NCBI RefSeq assembly: GCF_041429795.1
Contig: NZ_CP163424.1
Span: 248,001 to 312,000, forward strand
Direction: 5' to 3'
Length of the DNA: 64,000 nt
Source: Algimonas porphyrae
GTDB taxonomy: Bacteria; Pseudomonadota; Alphaproteobacteria; Caulobacterales; Maricaulaceae
The position numbers were made by a program, and so were the translations under genes. The notes under the pieces are model-generated. The model had not been told where the DNA came from. It worked only from the letters and a program-made list of their open reading frames with translations, and searched no databases. Positions 42,345-50,867 of this stretch are shown here, piece by piece (the first letter of the stretch is position 1; every line of letters starts with the position of its first letter).

Positions 42345-43612
42345 GACATCAGCTTCTTGATCGCGGGGCCGTCCATGCGGCCATCCGCAAGACGGTTGAG
42401 GATCAGCGTCGCGAGCCCGGCCCGTTCCGACAGACTGTCCACCACCATGAATTCGTCGGCGGAATGGATACGTCCGCCGCGTACACCCAGCGTGTCGATA
42501 TTGGGAGTGCCTGCCGCGAACACATTATTGCCTTCGCACACGCCGCCCGTGTCCTTGAAGACGAGGTCCAGCCCGATACCCTTAGCCGTTTCGCGCACCT
42601 CGCCGATCAAGCGGTCCTGCGCGGCGTTGCGCGGCTTGGGCGGGCGGTAGAAACCGCCATGCACATGCGCGGTGATGCCGTCGCGCTGCAAGGTCTCCTC
42701 CAGCGCGGCCATGATCTGGCTTTCGGCCCATATGGCCGCGTCCGGATCGGGTGCGCGAGAGCCGACCCTTAAGACGGCATTATCCGGCACGATGTTGACG
42801 GCTGCGCCGCCATCGACACTGCCGACATTGAAAACCACACCGTCACGCATCCCCATCAGCGCTTCGACTTTCAACGCCATCTCGCAGGCGGCCCAGACGG
42901 CAGATCGCCCTTTTTCAGGCTCCCGGCCCGCATGGGCGGAGCGACCGCGAAACACGATGTCCCATATACCCGATCCCTTGCGGGCCCCGGCCAGCGCGCC
43001 GTCTTCCATGGCGGGCTCGAAGGTCAGCCCGATATGCGCCTTGGCCGCGGCGGCGCGCAGAAATGCATCGGACGCGAAATTGCCCGTTTCCTCATCCGGT
43101 GTCAGAATGACCGTATAGCCGAGCCTGTCCGTCTGCCCATGCGCTTCGAACGTCTTCAGCGCTTCGATCATCACGCAGATCCCACCCTTCATGTCCGCGA
43201 GGCCAGGCCCGTTCAGCTTGCCCTCCCCCATATCGGCGATGTCGGTGAAGGTGCCCGGCGGGAAGACCGTATCATAGTGACCGGTCAGCACGATCTGCAC
43301 CGGCGCGTCCGGACGCTGCACGGCGCGCAGAACCGGCCCGGTGTAAAAAGCGTCGGTTTCGCCCTTGGCGTTGATCTTTTCGATTGGCGGGGTGTCGACG
43401 ACCTCCACCGCCGCGCCGGTCTCTTTCAGTGCATCGGCAATGGACGGTGCCAGCTGTTTCAATCCGTCCGCATTCCAGCTGCCCGTATTGACCTGAGCCC
43501 AGCCGAGCACCCGGTCCAGCATCGCCGCCTGTCGCGAAGCGACATGATCGAGCGCGGCCCGATCAGCCGCATTCAGCTCAGCCAGCTTCCCGGATGTCGT
43601 TAATGGGAGCAT
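42341..43612 (-). CDS. M20-family metallohydrolase (ArgE/DapE-like) in the ast operon
   Basis: A 423-residue dizinc hydrolase. Metal and catalytic positions are clear: GHYDTVFPPG, Asp in GLADMKGG, Glu-Glu in PDEETGNF, and the dimerisation lid with GSGIWDIVFRGRSAHAG. It sits between astB and astD in the position where astE would be useful, so hydrolysis of N-succinylglutamate to succinate and glutamate is a reasonable inference. AstE itself belongs to a different (aspartoacylase-type) family and is not present. astC is also absent from the operon. Confidence 0.87.
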   Translation of the reverse strand: MLPLTTSGKLAELNAADRAALDHVASRQAAMLDRVLGWAQVNTGSWNADGLKQLAPSIADALKETGAAVEVVDTPPIEKINAKGETDAFYTGPVLRAVQRPDAPVQIVLTGHYDTVFPPGTFTDIADMGEGKLNGPGLADMKGGICVMIEALKTFEAHGQTDRLGYTVILTPDEETGNFASDAFLRAAAAKAHIGLTFEPAMEDGALAGARKGSGIWDIVFRGRSAHAGREPEKGRSAVWAACEMALKVEALMGMRDGVVFNVGSVDGGAAVNIVPDNAVLRVGSRAPDPDAAIWAESQIMAALEETLQRDGITAHVHGGFYRPPKPRNAAQDRLIGEVRETAKGIGLDLVFKDTGGVCEGNNVFAAGTPNIDTLGVRGGRIHSADEFMVVDSLSERAGLATLILNRLADGRMDGPAIKKLMS

Positions 43613-44964
43613 CAGGCGTCCTTCTGGAAGTCATAGAGGTTCGGCAGATCCAGCGCTTGCGTGATCGCATCCAGTGCCGCGCGCGATTCGGTCAGAAAGG
43701 CCGGGTCGGCAATATCGTCGAGGGTCAGACTGTCGCGATAATGTGTCCGCACTACGGCGCGCAGCGAATCCAGCTTTGCCGCCGTAATCACCACGCCCTG
43801 ATGCATGGCGGCCATCGCCGGTTCGCTCATCGCCACGCGCAAACGCAGACAGGCCGGTCCCCCACCATTGCTCATGCTCTGGCGCAGGTCGAGATAATGC
43901 GCGGCGTCGATAATGCCGTCATCCAGCAGGCGGTCGACATAGGCTTTCGCACTCGGCGTCTCTTCTGTCTCGGTCGGCAGGATCATCGCCATCTTGCTGC
44001 GCCCCTTCGCGTCCGGCGGCAGCGTCACCAGCTGTGAGTTGAAAACATAGGAAGAGACAGCATCACCGATGGGCATGTCCGCGCGCGCGAAGCGCGGCGC
44101 GAAACCGAGCGGCTCACAAGCTCGCGTCAGCGCGGCCTCCATCGCGTCCGGCGCTTCAAATGCCAACGCGTGATAGAGCATCATATCTTCGTTCACCACG
44201 CAGACCACGTCATTATGGAAAGCGCCGGCATCGATAGCGGCGGGATTCTGACGCAGGAAATGGGCGGTCGACAGCCCATGGCGGCTGGCGAGCGCATGAA
44301 CGGATTCCAATGTCTGGCGTGCGGGGAAGGTCGGATCGTCGTCGCTGGCATTGAGCGCGGCGCGGCCATAGACGAAGACCTCCAGCCCGGCATCGCCGTG
44401 GCTTTTGCAGAAGCGGTTATGGTTCGCGGCCCCTTCATCGCCGAGCATCGGATTCATCGGCAGAGCGTCATGCACGGCGAAGTGAGTGTCGTCGTGAAAG
44501 ATCCGGCGCAAGGTCCGTGTTGTCTGGCCATGTTCCATCGCCCGGTGCGGCATGGAGATCAGGTTGGCAGGCGTGAAATGGACCCGACCGTCCTTCGTAT
44601 CCGCGGCGGGCGAGACGGTCGCGGCATTGGCCGTCCACATGCAGGACGCCGAGCTGGCATTGGCGAGCAATGCCGGGTTCACGCGGTGGGCCAGAGACAG
44701 AATATCGGCATCCGACCCGGTGAACCCCAGCGCGCGCAGAAAGCCGATACGGGGGCCGTCATGCGGCGGTAGAACGCCTTGCGGCAGGCCGAGATCGAGC
44801 AGCCGCTCCATCTTGTCGAGACCCTGCAGCGCGGCCGCACGCGGGTTGGACGTCCGCCCTTTATGCGTGGCCGAGGCGATATTGCCCCGGCTCAATCCGG
44901 CATAATTGTGGGTCGGGCCGACCAGCCCGTCAAAATTCATTTCGCGCGTCGTCATAGCGATCAT
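43612..44964 (-). CDS. astB: N-succinylarginine dihydrolase
   Basis: A 450-residue protein matching AstB: MNFDGLVGPTHNYAGLSRGN at the start, an ANAATVSPAADT segment, HNDVVCVVNEDMMLYH, and SNGGGPACLRLRV near the C-terminus. These carry the guanidine-modifying His, Asp and Cys residues. It converts N-succinylarginine to N-succinylornithine, ammonia and CO2. Second gene of the operon, 17 bases after astA, with its stop touching the M20 hydrolase start. Confidence 0.94.
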   Translation of the reverse strand: MIAMTTREMNFDGLVGPTHNYAGLSRGNIASATHKGRTSNPRAAALQGLDKMERLLDLGLPQGVLPPHDGPRIGFLRALGFTGSDADILSLAHRVNPALLANASSASCMWTANAATVSPAADTKDGRVHFTPANLISMPHRAMEHGQTTRTLRRIFHDDTHFAVHDALPMNPMLGDEGAANHNRFCKSHGDAGLEVFVYGRAALNASDDDPTFPARQTLESVHALASRHGLSTAHFLRQNPAAIDAGAFHNDVVCVVNEDMMLYHALAFEAPDAMEAALTRACEPLGFAPRFARADMPIGDAVSSYVFNSQLVTLPPDAKGRSKMAMILPTETEETPSAKAYVDRLLDDGIIDAAHYLDLRQSMSNGGGPACLRLRVAMSEPAMAAMHQGVVITAAKLDSLRAVVRTHYRDSLTLDDIADPAFLTESRAALDAITQALDLPNLYDFQKDA

Positions 44965-44981
44965 TCAGCCCTGTCTGCGTC

Positions 44982-45956
44982 TCAGCCTCGCCGGTCCTGA
45001 GCCAGCGCAATCCGTGCGGAGCCCAGCGGTTCAGCCGCAGCATTGAGCGTCCCGGCGGCAAGATCGCCCGTTGTCAGTGTCGCCCGGAAATCCGCGCCCT
45101 GTCCGGTGAAGGCCAGCAGGCGCTGCAGCCCGTCACCATAACCTGTCATGTCGCGCACTGTCCGGGCAATCAGCGTTGCCCCGATCCGGCACTGAATGGC
45201 AGGGCCACCATCGAAAATGTCGCACAGTTCCGTGTCTTCGAACCCGGCCCCCATCAGCAGGTTCATCGCACCGCGCGAGATTTCGTGGGGTCGCCCCGCA
45301 CAAATGCGCGCCGCGTCCGGCAACAGGTTCATCAGGATCGGCAGGCTTGGCAGCAATTGAACGATGAAGCGCCCGTCGCTGGCGGACAGGCGATCGGCAA
45401 TATCGAAGTCCGTCTGAATGAATTTCGAGGTCAGGTGATCCCAGAACGGGCTGTTGCCCTGATCGTCGACCCATCCGCGAATATCCGCCATCAGCCGCAT
45501 CGCAAACAGCTCCTGATGGTTCTCGATAAAGCAGAGCCGTCCCAGCGACAGCAGACGCGCCACCCCCTTGCCGCGCGCTTCCGGTGCCAGAAAGATCGAC
45601 GCCAATTCGGTATAGCCGTCGAAATCGGTCGTCAGTTGTAGCGTTTCATAGTCAGTCCGCAGATTGATCTGGGATGCCCGGCGGGCATGGCGCGAGCGTT
45701 TGAAGGAATAGAAGGGGCGCTCAATGCCCAGACGCGGAATGATGCCTGAGATGCCCATGACCTGCCCGTCCCGTTCCACGACGAAGAGCAGACGGTTGGC
45801 CTGACTGTCGCCAGCCAGAAAGCGGTGGGTCGCCGCAATATAGTCATCGACCCGCGCCTGCGATCGCGGCACGGTCGTCAGTCCGGCATCAGCGGTTGAC
45901 GTAAAACGGGCGATGGCTTCGGCGTCATCGGATGTGGCGAGGCGAAAGATGTCCAA
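44982..45956 (-). CDS. astA: Arginine N-succinyltransferase
   Basis: A 324-residue protein with the AstA pattern: an N-terminal GNAT-like start (IFRLATSDDAEAIARF), FYSFKRSRHARRASQINLRTDYETL, ELASIFLAPEARGKGVARLLSLGRLCFI with the acyl-CoA loop, and SPFWDHLTSKFIQTDF. It begins arginine breakdown by transferring succinyl from succinyl-CoA. First gene of the operon. The 275-base gap to the divergent stress-protein gene presumably holds its promoter; no clear box was found. Confidence 0.94.
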   Translation of the reverse strand: MDIFRLATSDDAEAIARFTSTADAGLTTVPRSQARVDDYIAATHRFLAGDSQANRLLFVVERDGQVMGISGIIPRLGIERPFYSFKRSRHARRASQINLRTDYETLQLTTDFDGYTELASIFLAPEARGKGVARLLSLGRLCFIENHQELFAMRLMADIRGWVDDQGNSPFWDHLTSKFIQTDFDIADRLSASDGRFIVQLLPSLPILMNLLPDAARICAGRPHEISRGAMNLLMGAGFEDTELCDIFDGGPAIQCRIGATLIARTVRDMTGYGDGLQRLLAFTGQGADFRATLTTGDLAAGTLNAAAEPLGSARIALAQDRRG

Positions 45957-46234
45957 GGGGAGAACTCGTCGCTTGCGTCCGCGAGCCGGTCCGTTGGGGC
46001 ACAGCAGTCGAGGGGACGTAACGCCTTACTATCGGGGTCTCGCTTCGACTTCAAGCTTTGCCAGGAAAAGGTGACGCAGGGCACAATGACGGGGGTCTTC
46101 ATATGCAACGCCTATAGGCGGAATTCGTCATGTGAAATTTACGGTCGAGCACAGTACGGCTAGGCTGGCTGTCACTTTCCCGACGCCATCGACGGAGCCG
46201 CCGGGGACGAACCCGATGCAAGATGGAGGTTATG

Positions 46235-47212
46235 ATGCGCCTGTTTTCCAACGTCCTTTATGTTGTTGGCCCAGATGACGCCGCGCCCGCATTGGCGCGC
46301 GCCATATCGCTAATGCGCGAAGAGGGCGCGACGCTGACGCTCGTCTCCGTGGTCGAAACCATGGTCAGCGGATCACCGTCAGGGACGTTCCACGACGAAC
46401 TCGCCGAGGCTTTCAACGCGTTGCGTCATAAGCGCCTCGATCATCTGAAGCTGGTCGCCGCCGGTGTGCCGGACGGCATCGAAACGGTCTGTGAAGTCAT
46501 GGATGGCCGGGCCTATATGGAAATCATCAAACGGGTTCAGCTCTACCGGCATGATCTGGTGGTGGCGACCGTGTCCGAGGACGGCAGCCCCGCCAACCGG
46601 CTCTTCGTCAGCGAAGACATGCAGTTGCTGCGCAAATGCCCTTGTCCGCTGCTCCTGCTCAAGCGCGCGAGCGTGGGAGCCTTTGCCAGCGTGATGGCAG
46701 CTGTGGATTTCGATCATGCCGACCTGCTCAATACGGAGGAGGCCGGGCACCATCTCAATGACGACATTGTCGACCTGGCCGTCGTGATCGCGGATCAGGA
46801 TAAGAGCGATTTGCACATCGCCAATGTCTTTACCGTGCCGGGTGAAGGCGCAATGATCGCCGGATGGATCCCGATGGCGCCTGAGAACCTGTCTGATTAT
46901 GCAGGCCGATGCGAGGCTGCCGCGTCGGAGATGCTGGACCAGTTGGTCCAGGCCAGCGAGACCCGTCTCGATCTGGATCTGTTCGCGTCGAACCGGATCA
47001 AAACCCATATCGTCAAAGGCCGCGCCCGCGCCGAGATACCGGCCCTGGCCGACACGCTCGGCACGGATCTGATTGTCATGGGAACGATCGGACGCGTCGG
47101 CATTCCGGGCTTTCTGATCGGCAATACGGCAGAGACCATTCTTGGCGCCATCGACTGTTCCGTTCTGGCCTTGAAACCGGACGGCTTCGAAAGCCCTGTC
47201 TCGCCGGGGTGA
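46235..47212 (+). CDS. Tandem universal stress protein (two UspA domains)
   Basis: A 325-residue protein with two UspA modules, about residues 1-145 and 150-325. The second holds the ATP-binding signature region LIVMGTIGRVGIPGFLIGNTAETIL followed by CSVLALKP. The first reads LRKCPCPLLLL at the matching place. The start at 46235 is 5 bases after a GGAGG; 46232 is the near alternative. Such proteins bind ATP or AMP and protect during stress. It is divergent from the ast operon. Confidence 0.88.
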   Translation: MRLFSNVLYVVGPDDAAPALARAISLMREEGATLTLVSVVETMVSGSPSGTFHDELAEAFNALRHKRLDHLKLVAAGVPDGIETVCEVMDGRAYMEIIKRVQLYRHDLVVATVSEDGSPANRLFVSEDMQLLRKCPCPLLLLKRASVGAFASVMAAVDFDHADLLNTEEAGHHLNDDIVDLAVVIADQDKSDLHIANVFTVPGEGAMIAGWIPMAPENLSDYAGRCEAAASEMLDQLVQASETRLDLDLFASNRIKTHIVKGRARAEIPALADTLGTDLIVMGTIGRVGIPGFLIGNTAETILGAIDCSVLALKPDGFESPVSPG

Positions 47213-47303
47213 GGTCGGACCGGAGGGGTTTCCGCGGTCGTTGCATGCATCCGATACATGGCGTAAATAAATGTGTGTGCTCGCCTCTCCCAAAACGCCC
47301 TTT

Positions 47304-48440
47304 ATGCGCAAAATAGCTCTGATTTTCGGTCTGATGACCTTATGGGCCTGCGGCGCAGAGGCCGTTGATCCTGAAGCTGCATCGACACCGGCGTTCGACG
47401 TCTCGAAAACAACAGCCCAACTTCAGGATCATTGCGACGCAGATCGCTTTTCAGGGATCGTAATGGTGGTCGATCGCGACCGTACAGTTTATGAATATTC
47501 CTGCAGCGGGTCCGCACAAACGGCTGCCGCCATTAATGCCGACACCGTTTTCAAGCTGTTTTCGACCAGCAAGCAGATGACGGCGACGATTATCCTGCAA
47601 CTCGTCGACGAGGGGCAATTGTCGCTCGATACGCCTGTCGACACCTTTTTCGAGGCATCGCCGCCCGGATGGAACGCTGTCACCGTCGGCGATCTTCTGG
47701 TCCATGCATCCGGCATTCCGGACCTGACAAACGGTCTGCTGGAACAATTCGAACTGGGTGAAACCGACCACGCGAAAGCGGTTCAGGCCGCCATAAAAAA
47801 GGCCGGGCCCCTTGCGCAGACAAAGGGAACCGGAAACTGGCAATATAGTAATTTCGGCTATGAGATGCTGGCCACGATTGCATCAGACATTATCGGTGCC
47901 GATTTCGGTGAAATCGTCGCCACCCGTGTTTTTGATCGTGCGGGAATGACAACTGCCTCCGTTGAGAGCATTGATCCCGAAGCAACCGCATTGCAGGCCA
48001 TAGACAATCCGCGACTGATTCAGGGTTACAATGGTGAGCCGGGAGCGCGGACCGAGGCCCTCAGCTATTCCTTCGTCCAGCAAGGCGCCGGCGCCGTTCA
48101 CGCATCAGGCAATGATCTTGCGGCCTATTTCCGGGCCCTGACGGATGGACGTCTCCTGACGGAAGCTGCCCGGGCCACGCAGAGAACGCAGACCATGCCA
48201 CTCAATGACACTATGACCGTGATCCCGGGTTGGTTCGTCGGTGATATTCATGGTCTGGAAATGCTCAGCCATTCCGGCGGCAATAATGGCTATATTTCAT
48301 GGTTCGGCATGGTTCCCGACCGTGATCTCGCAATAATCATGCTGAGCAATTATGGTGACGCCCCGACACGCGCCATCCGGACAGATTTGATGGACGAGCT
48401 TTTCAAGGCGGATGTCTCTGAAGACGGCGTCGATCAGTAA
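47304..48440 (+). CDS. Serine hydrolase, beta-lactamase class C family, lipoprotein
   Basis: A 378-residue protein. The signal peptide ends with lipobox LWAC, so it is a periplasmic lipoprotein. The penicillin-recognising set is complete: SxxK in FSTSKQMTA, YxN in QYSNFGYEM and the KTG-like HSGGNNG box. Family members include esterases, D-aminopeptidases and AmpC-type enzymes; AmpC-like antibiotic resistance is not implied. Start at 47304 chosen to place the basic residues directly before the hydrophobic core. It is convergent with the tRNA-Leu gene. Confidence 0.88.
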   Translation: MRKIALIFGLMTLWACGAEAVDPEAASTPAFDVSKTTAQLQDHCDADRFSGIVMVVDRDRTVYEYSCSGSAQTAAAINADTVFKLFSTSKQMTATIILQLVDEGQLSLDTPVDTFFEASPPGWNAVTVGDLLVHASGIPDLTNGLLEQFELGETDHAKAVQAAIKKAGPLAQTKGTGNWQYSNFGYEMLATIASDIIGADFGEIVATRVFDRAGMTTASVESIDPEATALQAIDNPRLIQGYNGEPGARTEALSYSFVQQGAGAVHASGNDLAAYFRALTDGRLLTEAARATQRTQTMPLNDTMTVIPGWFVGDIHGLEMLSHSGGNNGYISWFGMVPDRDLAIIMLSNYGDAPTRAIRTDLMDELFKADVSEDGVDQ

Positions 48441-48472
48441 AGCCGACGAAACGAAACCGCTGGAAATACGCG

Positions 48473-48555
48473 TACCGGTGGTCGGACTCGAACCGACACG
48501 TCCCAGGGACACGGGATTTTGAATCCCGCGTGTCTACCAATTCCACCACACCGGC
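48473..48555 (-). tRNA. tRNA-Leu (anticodon CAA)
   Basis: The minus strand folds as a class II tRNA: acceptor GCCGGTG paired with CACCGGT (G-U at the first pair) and discriminator A, D-arm TGGAATTGGTAGACA, anticodon loop TTCAAAA with CAA at 34-36, variable arm CCCTGGGACG region, and T arm GTCGG TTCGAGT CCGAC. It decodes UUG. The gene is complete; the prophage begins just beyond its 5' side and does not cut it. Confidence 0.95.
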
Positions 48556-48635
48556 GCGCGGGTCAGGCTCTTAAAGTCATCTACGCAAGCGTCAACGGCC
48601 AAGGGCATTCAGGCGTGTGCAATTGTAACCAACAG

Positions 48636-48651
48636 TAATAGGTGTCCAAAG
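48636..48651 (+). repeat. Prophage-end repeat copy 1 (TAATAGGTGTCC)
   Basis: TAATAGGTGTCCAAAG, repeated as TAATAGGTGTCCGAAG at 48782. These probable transposase-binding sites lie near the predicted left terminus, comparable to the L1-L3 sites of Mu; identity is inferred from position and repetition. Confidence 0.55.
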
Positions 48652-48654
48652 GCT

Positions 48655-48688
48655 GGACTTGGCAGGACCGGACGGGACTTGGCAGGAC
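48655..48688 (+). repeat. 20-bp tandem repeat (GGACTTGGCAGGAC twice)
   Basis: GGACTTGGCAGGAC occurs at 48655-48668 and 48675-48688, exactly 20 bases (two helical turns) apart. A shorter match, ACTTGGCAG, lies at 48921. The phasing suggests protein binding to one face of the DNA. Confidence 0.6.
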
Positions 48689-48781
48689 AAGATTGAAACT
48701 ATTGAGGAATTTGACAGTCTGACGGCGTGGGAGATGGAAGGCCGAAAACAAGAGAAGATGACCAAAAAAGCCGAAACATAA

Positions 48782-48797
48782 TAATAGGTGTCCGAAG
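48782..48797 (+). repeat. Prophage-end repeat copy 2 (TAATAGGTGTCC)
   Basis: TAATAGGTGTCCGAAG, 146 bases from copy 1 and differing from it by one base over 16. Candidate inner transposase-binding site. Confidence 0.55.
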
Positions 48798-48959
48798 CGG
48801 CATCTCTCAAGTGGCGCTCAAGTCCCATTAAAACCTAGGAAAAGGCCGCGGGTTAGATTTTGGAAAGGTTACCATTTGAGCTGCAACGGTAATCTTCACC
48901 TAAGATACTGAAAAACAATAACTTGGCAGAATTTCAAGCGGTTGGAACATGACCGCTAC

Positions 48960-49607
48960 TCATACCCAGTTTCCAATGAACTTTATTATGCCGATGAGCT
49001 TCATGTTTACGCTTTCGGGAGACTCGATTTCCTGATCGATATATGCCTCGTTATCGGACTGAATAAGTAGCCCTCCGCCGAGGATTTTCTGGATGCGTTT
49101 CACATAAAGATCCCCGTCGATTGTGAAGGCATATATCTCGTCGCCATGGAACTCTTCTATGCCATGGTCGACAATCAATAATGCTCCTGGCCGGATCGTA
49201 GGAAACATGCTGTCGCCTCGCGACGTGATTACTGAGAGGTTTTCCGTTGATAGACCGACATGTTCCTGAAACCAATCTCGCTCGAATGCCACTGGAGCAA
49301 TCTGGGGCTCCCCGTTGATAACTGCTCCGGCTCCAGCGGACGCCTCAATATCGAAACGTCGAATTAGAACGAGCTCCCCGCCAGCAACATCAACACTCGG
49401 AACACCATTCAGAATCCAGTTCAAATCTGACCCCGTCTCCTTAGCTATTTTGGCAACTATCGATGCCTTTAGATCCTGAGAGCCTGATAGCCATCGCTTA
49501 AACGATGAGACTGGATAGCCAAGTTCGTCCGCAAACTGGTCTTGCGTAACGCCTTCCGGAATTACGCTTTTGAGACGATCTGCAACACTTTTGAGACTTT
49601 CTCCCAT
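48960..49607 (-). CDS. Prophage repressor, S24 (LexA/CI-like) self-cleaving
   Basis: A 215-residue repressor. The N-terminal about 65 residues form a helix-turn-helix (TQDQFADELGYPVSSFKRWL). The C-terminal half is an S24 peptidase with catalytic Ser133 in SRGDSMFPTI and Lys170 in DLYVKRIQ, and Ala-Gly cleavage candidates at 91-94. It should hold the lytic promoter off and be inactivated by RecA in SOS. This differs from Mu, whose c repressor is not self-cleaving. It is transcribed leftward, toward the phage end, opposite to ner. Confidence 0.93.
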   Translation of the reverse strand: MGESLKSVADRLKSVIPEGVTQDQFADELGYPVSSFKRWLSGSQDLKASIVAKIAKETGSDLNWILNGVPSVDVAGGELVLIRRFDIEASAGAGAVINGEPQIAPVAFERDWFQEHVGLSTENLSVITSRGDSMFPTIRPGALLIVDHGIEEFHGDEIYAFTIDGDLYVKRIQKILGGGLLIQSDNEAYIDQEIESPESVNMKLIGIIKFIGNWV

Positions 49608-49647
49608 AAAAGTATCATTTCCTTATTGACAGTACCACTTTTGGGAC
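49567..49647 (+). promoter_or_regulatory. Candidate operator repeats CTTTTGRGAC (three copies)
   Basis: CTTTTGAGAC at 49567-49576 and 49588-49597 (21 bases apart) and CTTTTGGGAC at 49638-49647. The third lies in the gap between repressor and ner and overlaps a dyad AGTACC...GGGACT. The first two lie in the repressor coding start and encode the repeated LKSV, so they may be coincidence. Confidence 0.4.
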
Positions 49648-49653
49648 TATCCA
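49626..49653 (+). promoter_or_regulatory. Possible rightward early promoter
   Basis: TTGACA (49626-49631) matches the -35 consensus; TATCCA (49648-49653) 16 bases on is a weak -10. It overlaps the third operator-like repeat, as expected for a repressed early promoter, and faces ner. Confidence 0.4.
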
Positions 49654-49729
49654 TCGTTTTATCTATTGAGGCTCACAGCACGACACCGGGCGCAATCGGG
49701 TTCGTGCCACGAGGGAAAGAAACGACGGC

Positions 49730-50050
49730 ATGCACCAATCAGGCGACGCAACCAAAGTCGAGGCCAAGGAGTGGGACCGCGAGAGCATCAAGGCAGAGCT
49801 TCGTCGCCTAGGTTACTCGCTGGCGCGTCTGGACCGGATGCATGATTTCAAGCCCGGCTACTTTTCAGCCGTACTCGTGCAGCCTCTTCCCAGGGGCGAG
49901 AAGATCATCGCAGACATGCTGGGTGAAACACCCAGCTCCATTTGGCCTGACCGTTACGGGCCAGACGGGCGTCCCTTGCGGGGGCGCTTCCTTCCAAGAA
50001 ACGACGTTCCGCAAACAAGGGACGCCCGTCAAGTCTCTGGTGCGGAATAA
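49730..50050 (+). CDS. ner: Ner-like winged-helix regulator
   Basis: A 106-residue protein. Residues 12-80 match the Ner/Nlp family: EWDRESIKAELRRLGYSLARLDRMHDFKPGY, IIADMLGETPSSIWPDRYGPDGRP. Ner represses the early and repressor promoters in Mu to favour transposition. It is the first rightward gene after the repressor, as in Mu. Its last codon overlaps the next start (TAATG). The Ser-Arg-rich C-terminus is not conserved. Confidence 0.88.
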   Translation: MHQSGDATKVEAKEWDRESIKAELRRLGYSLARLDRMHDFKPGYFSAVLVQPLPRGEKIIADMLGETPSSIWPDRYGPDGRPLRGRFLPRNDVPQTRDARQVSGAE

Positions 50051-50643
50051 TGGGTGTCTGCACAGTCACTCTCCCGAACGCGAAGGCCGCACAGGCCTGG
50101 TCCCGGCGGACAGGACTCGACGTCGGCGCTTACGCTGTTGTCATCGAGCCGCCGTTCGACAGACCTCTTGATGATACGCCCTTGGCCGCACTCGAGCGCG
50201 CTAGGACTTGGCTCGACGTGTCCGAGGGTTGCGGTCTCTCTTTGAAATTCGAAGACTATGAGATGTTGCAGTTCGAAGCCGTGTCGGCCTTCGAGATCCG
50301 CTTCATTGAGCGGGCGCTGAATTCTCAGAAACTTGATGATCTCAAGCAGCCCAGCTGCCCTGCTCTGTCACCCGAAGATTATGCCTTCGTCCTGACACTC
50401 GGCTTTGACGAGATCGGGCATGTCCAATGGCTGGTTGAAGAGGCTCTGAAGAAGAAGCTGTGCGCCGCCGATTTCATGCGCAGGCTCCGGCTCTCAATCA
50501 AGAACCGTCGCGAAGACCGGCTGGAGAAAGGCCTGCCGGAGCGAGAAGAGCAAGACTGCGCGACGGGACGGGCACGAGCCATCGCCCAACTCGGCGAACT
50601 CCTGAAGCGGTATCAGGGACTGTCGCTGGAGACAGAGGCATGA
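50050..50643 (+). CDS. Phage early protein of unknown function
   Basis: A 197-residue soluble protein. It has no recognised domain. The central part (FEDYEMLQFEAVSAFEIRFIERAL) and the C-terminal part (CAADFMRRLRLSIKNRREDRLEKGLPEREEQDCA) look helical, with a charged end. It sits between ner and the transposase genes and overlaps both neighbours by a base or more, so it belongs to the early operon. It might assist transposition or host takeover; this is only inferred from position. Confidence 0.7.
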   Translation: MGVCTVTLPNAKAAQAWSRRTGLDVGAYAVVIEPPFDRPLDDTPLAALERARTWLDVSEGCGLSLKFEDYEMLQFEAVSAFEIRFIERALNSQKLDDLKQPSCPALSPEDYAFVLTLGFDEIGHVQWLVEEALKKKLCAADFMRRLRLSIKNRREDRLEKGLPEREEQDCATGRARAIAQLGELLKRYQGLSLETEA

Positions 50644-50867
50644 GCGGTCGGGGGGTCAAGCGCTGCGACGCAAAGTTCTGTCAGGACCGCATCGGTCGCG
50701 GTCAGCTGATGTGTCGCACACACTGGGCGATGGTCTCTAGGACGACACAGACACAGGTCAATGCTGCGTGGCGTCGATACAAAAAGCGGGAGATCGACAT
50801 TTATGAGCTCGTCAGAGTTCAGAGCCTTGCAATTGACGAAGTCGCTAAGGCTGAGGGCGTCGAATGA
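50640..50867 (+). CDS. Small zinc-finger-like early protein
   Basis: A 75-residue protein from the start at 50640, which overlaps the previous stop (ATGA). It has a Cys/His pattern CDAKFC...MCRTHW that suggests a small zinc knuckle, followed by a helical basic segment (NAAWRRYKKREIDIYELVR). Its stop overlaps the transposase start. The finger resembles the C-GRPT-YCxxH modules of two later early genes. DNA or RNA binding is likely, not shown. Confidence 0.7.
   Translation: MSGRGVKRCDAKFCQDRIGRGQLMCRTHWAMVSRTTQTQVNAAWRRYKKREIDIYELVRVQSLAIDEVAKAEGVE

Larger units (their letters stand above)
48556..48959. other. Prophage left-end region, no gene seen
   Basis: About 400 bases between the tRNA and the repressor. 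It holds the short repeats listed separately and probably the chromosome-phage junction near 48615-48640. A 78-codon minus-strand frame (48592-48828) runs through the repeats and has no coding character. Confidence 0.6.

Noticed and set aside
46379-47311. 310-codon minus-strand frame over the universal stress gene
   Set aside because: Shadow of a gene with both UspA modules.
48473-48640. tRNA-Leu as a phage attachment site
   Set aside because: The tRNA is complete and the phage has a DDE transposase and no integrase; insertion near it looks coincidental.
48592-48828. 78-codon minus-strand frame at the prophage left end
   Set aside because: It runs through the repeats, has no domain and no ribosome site.
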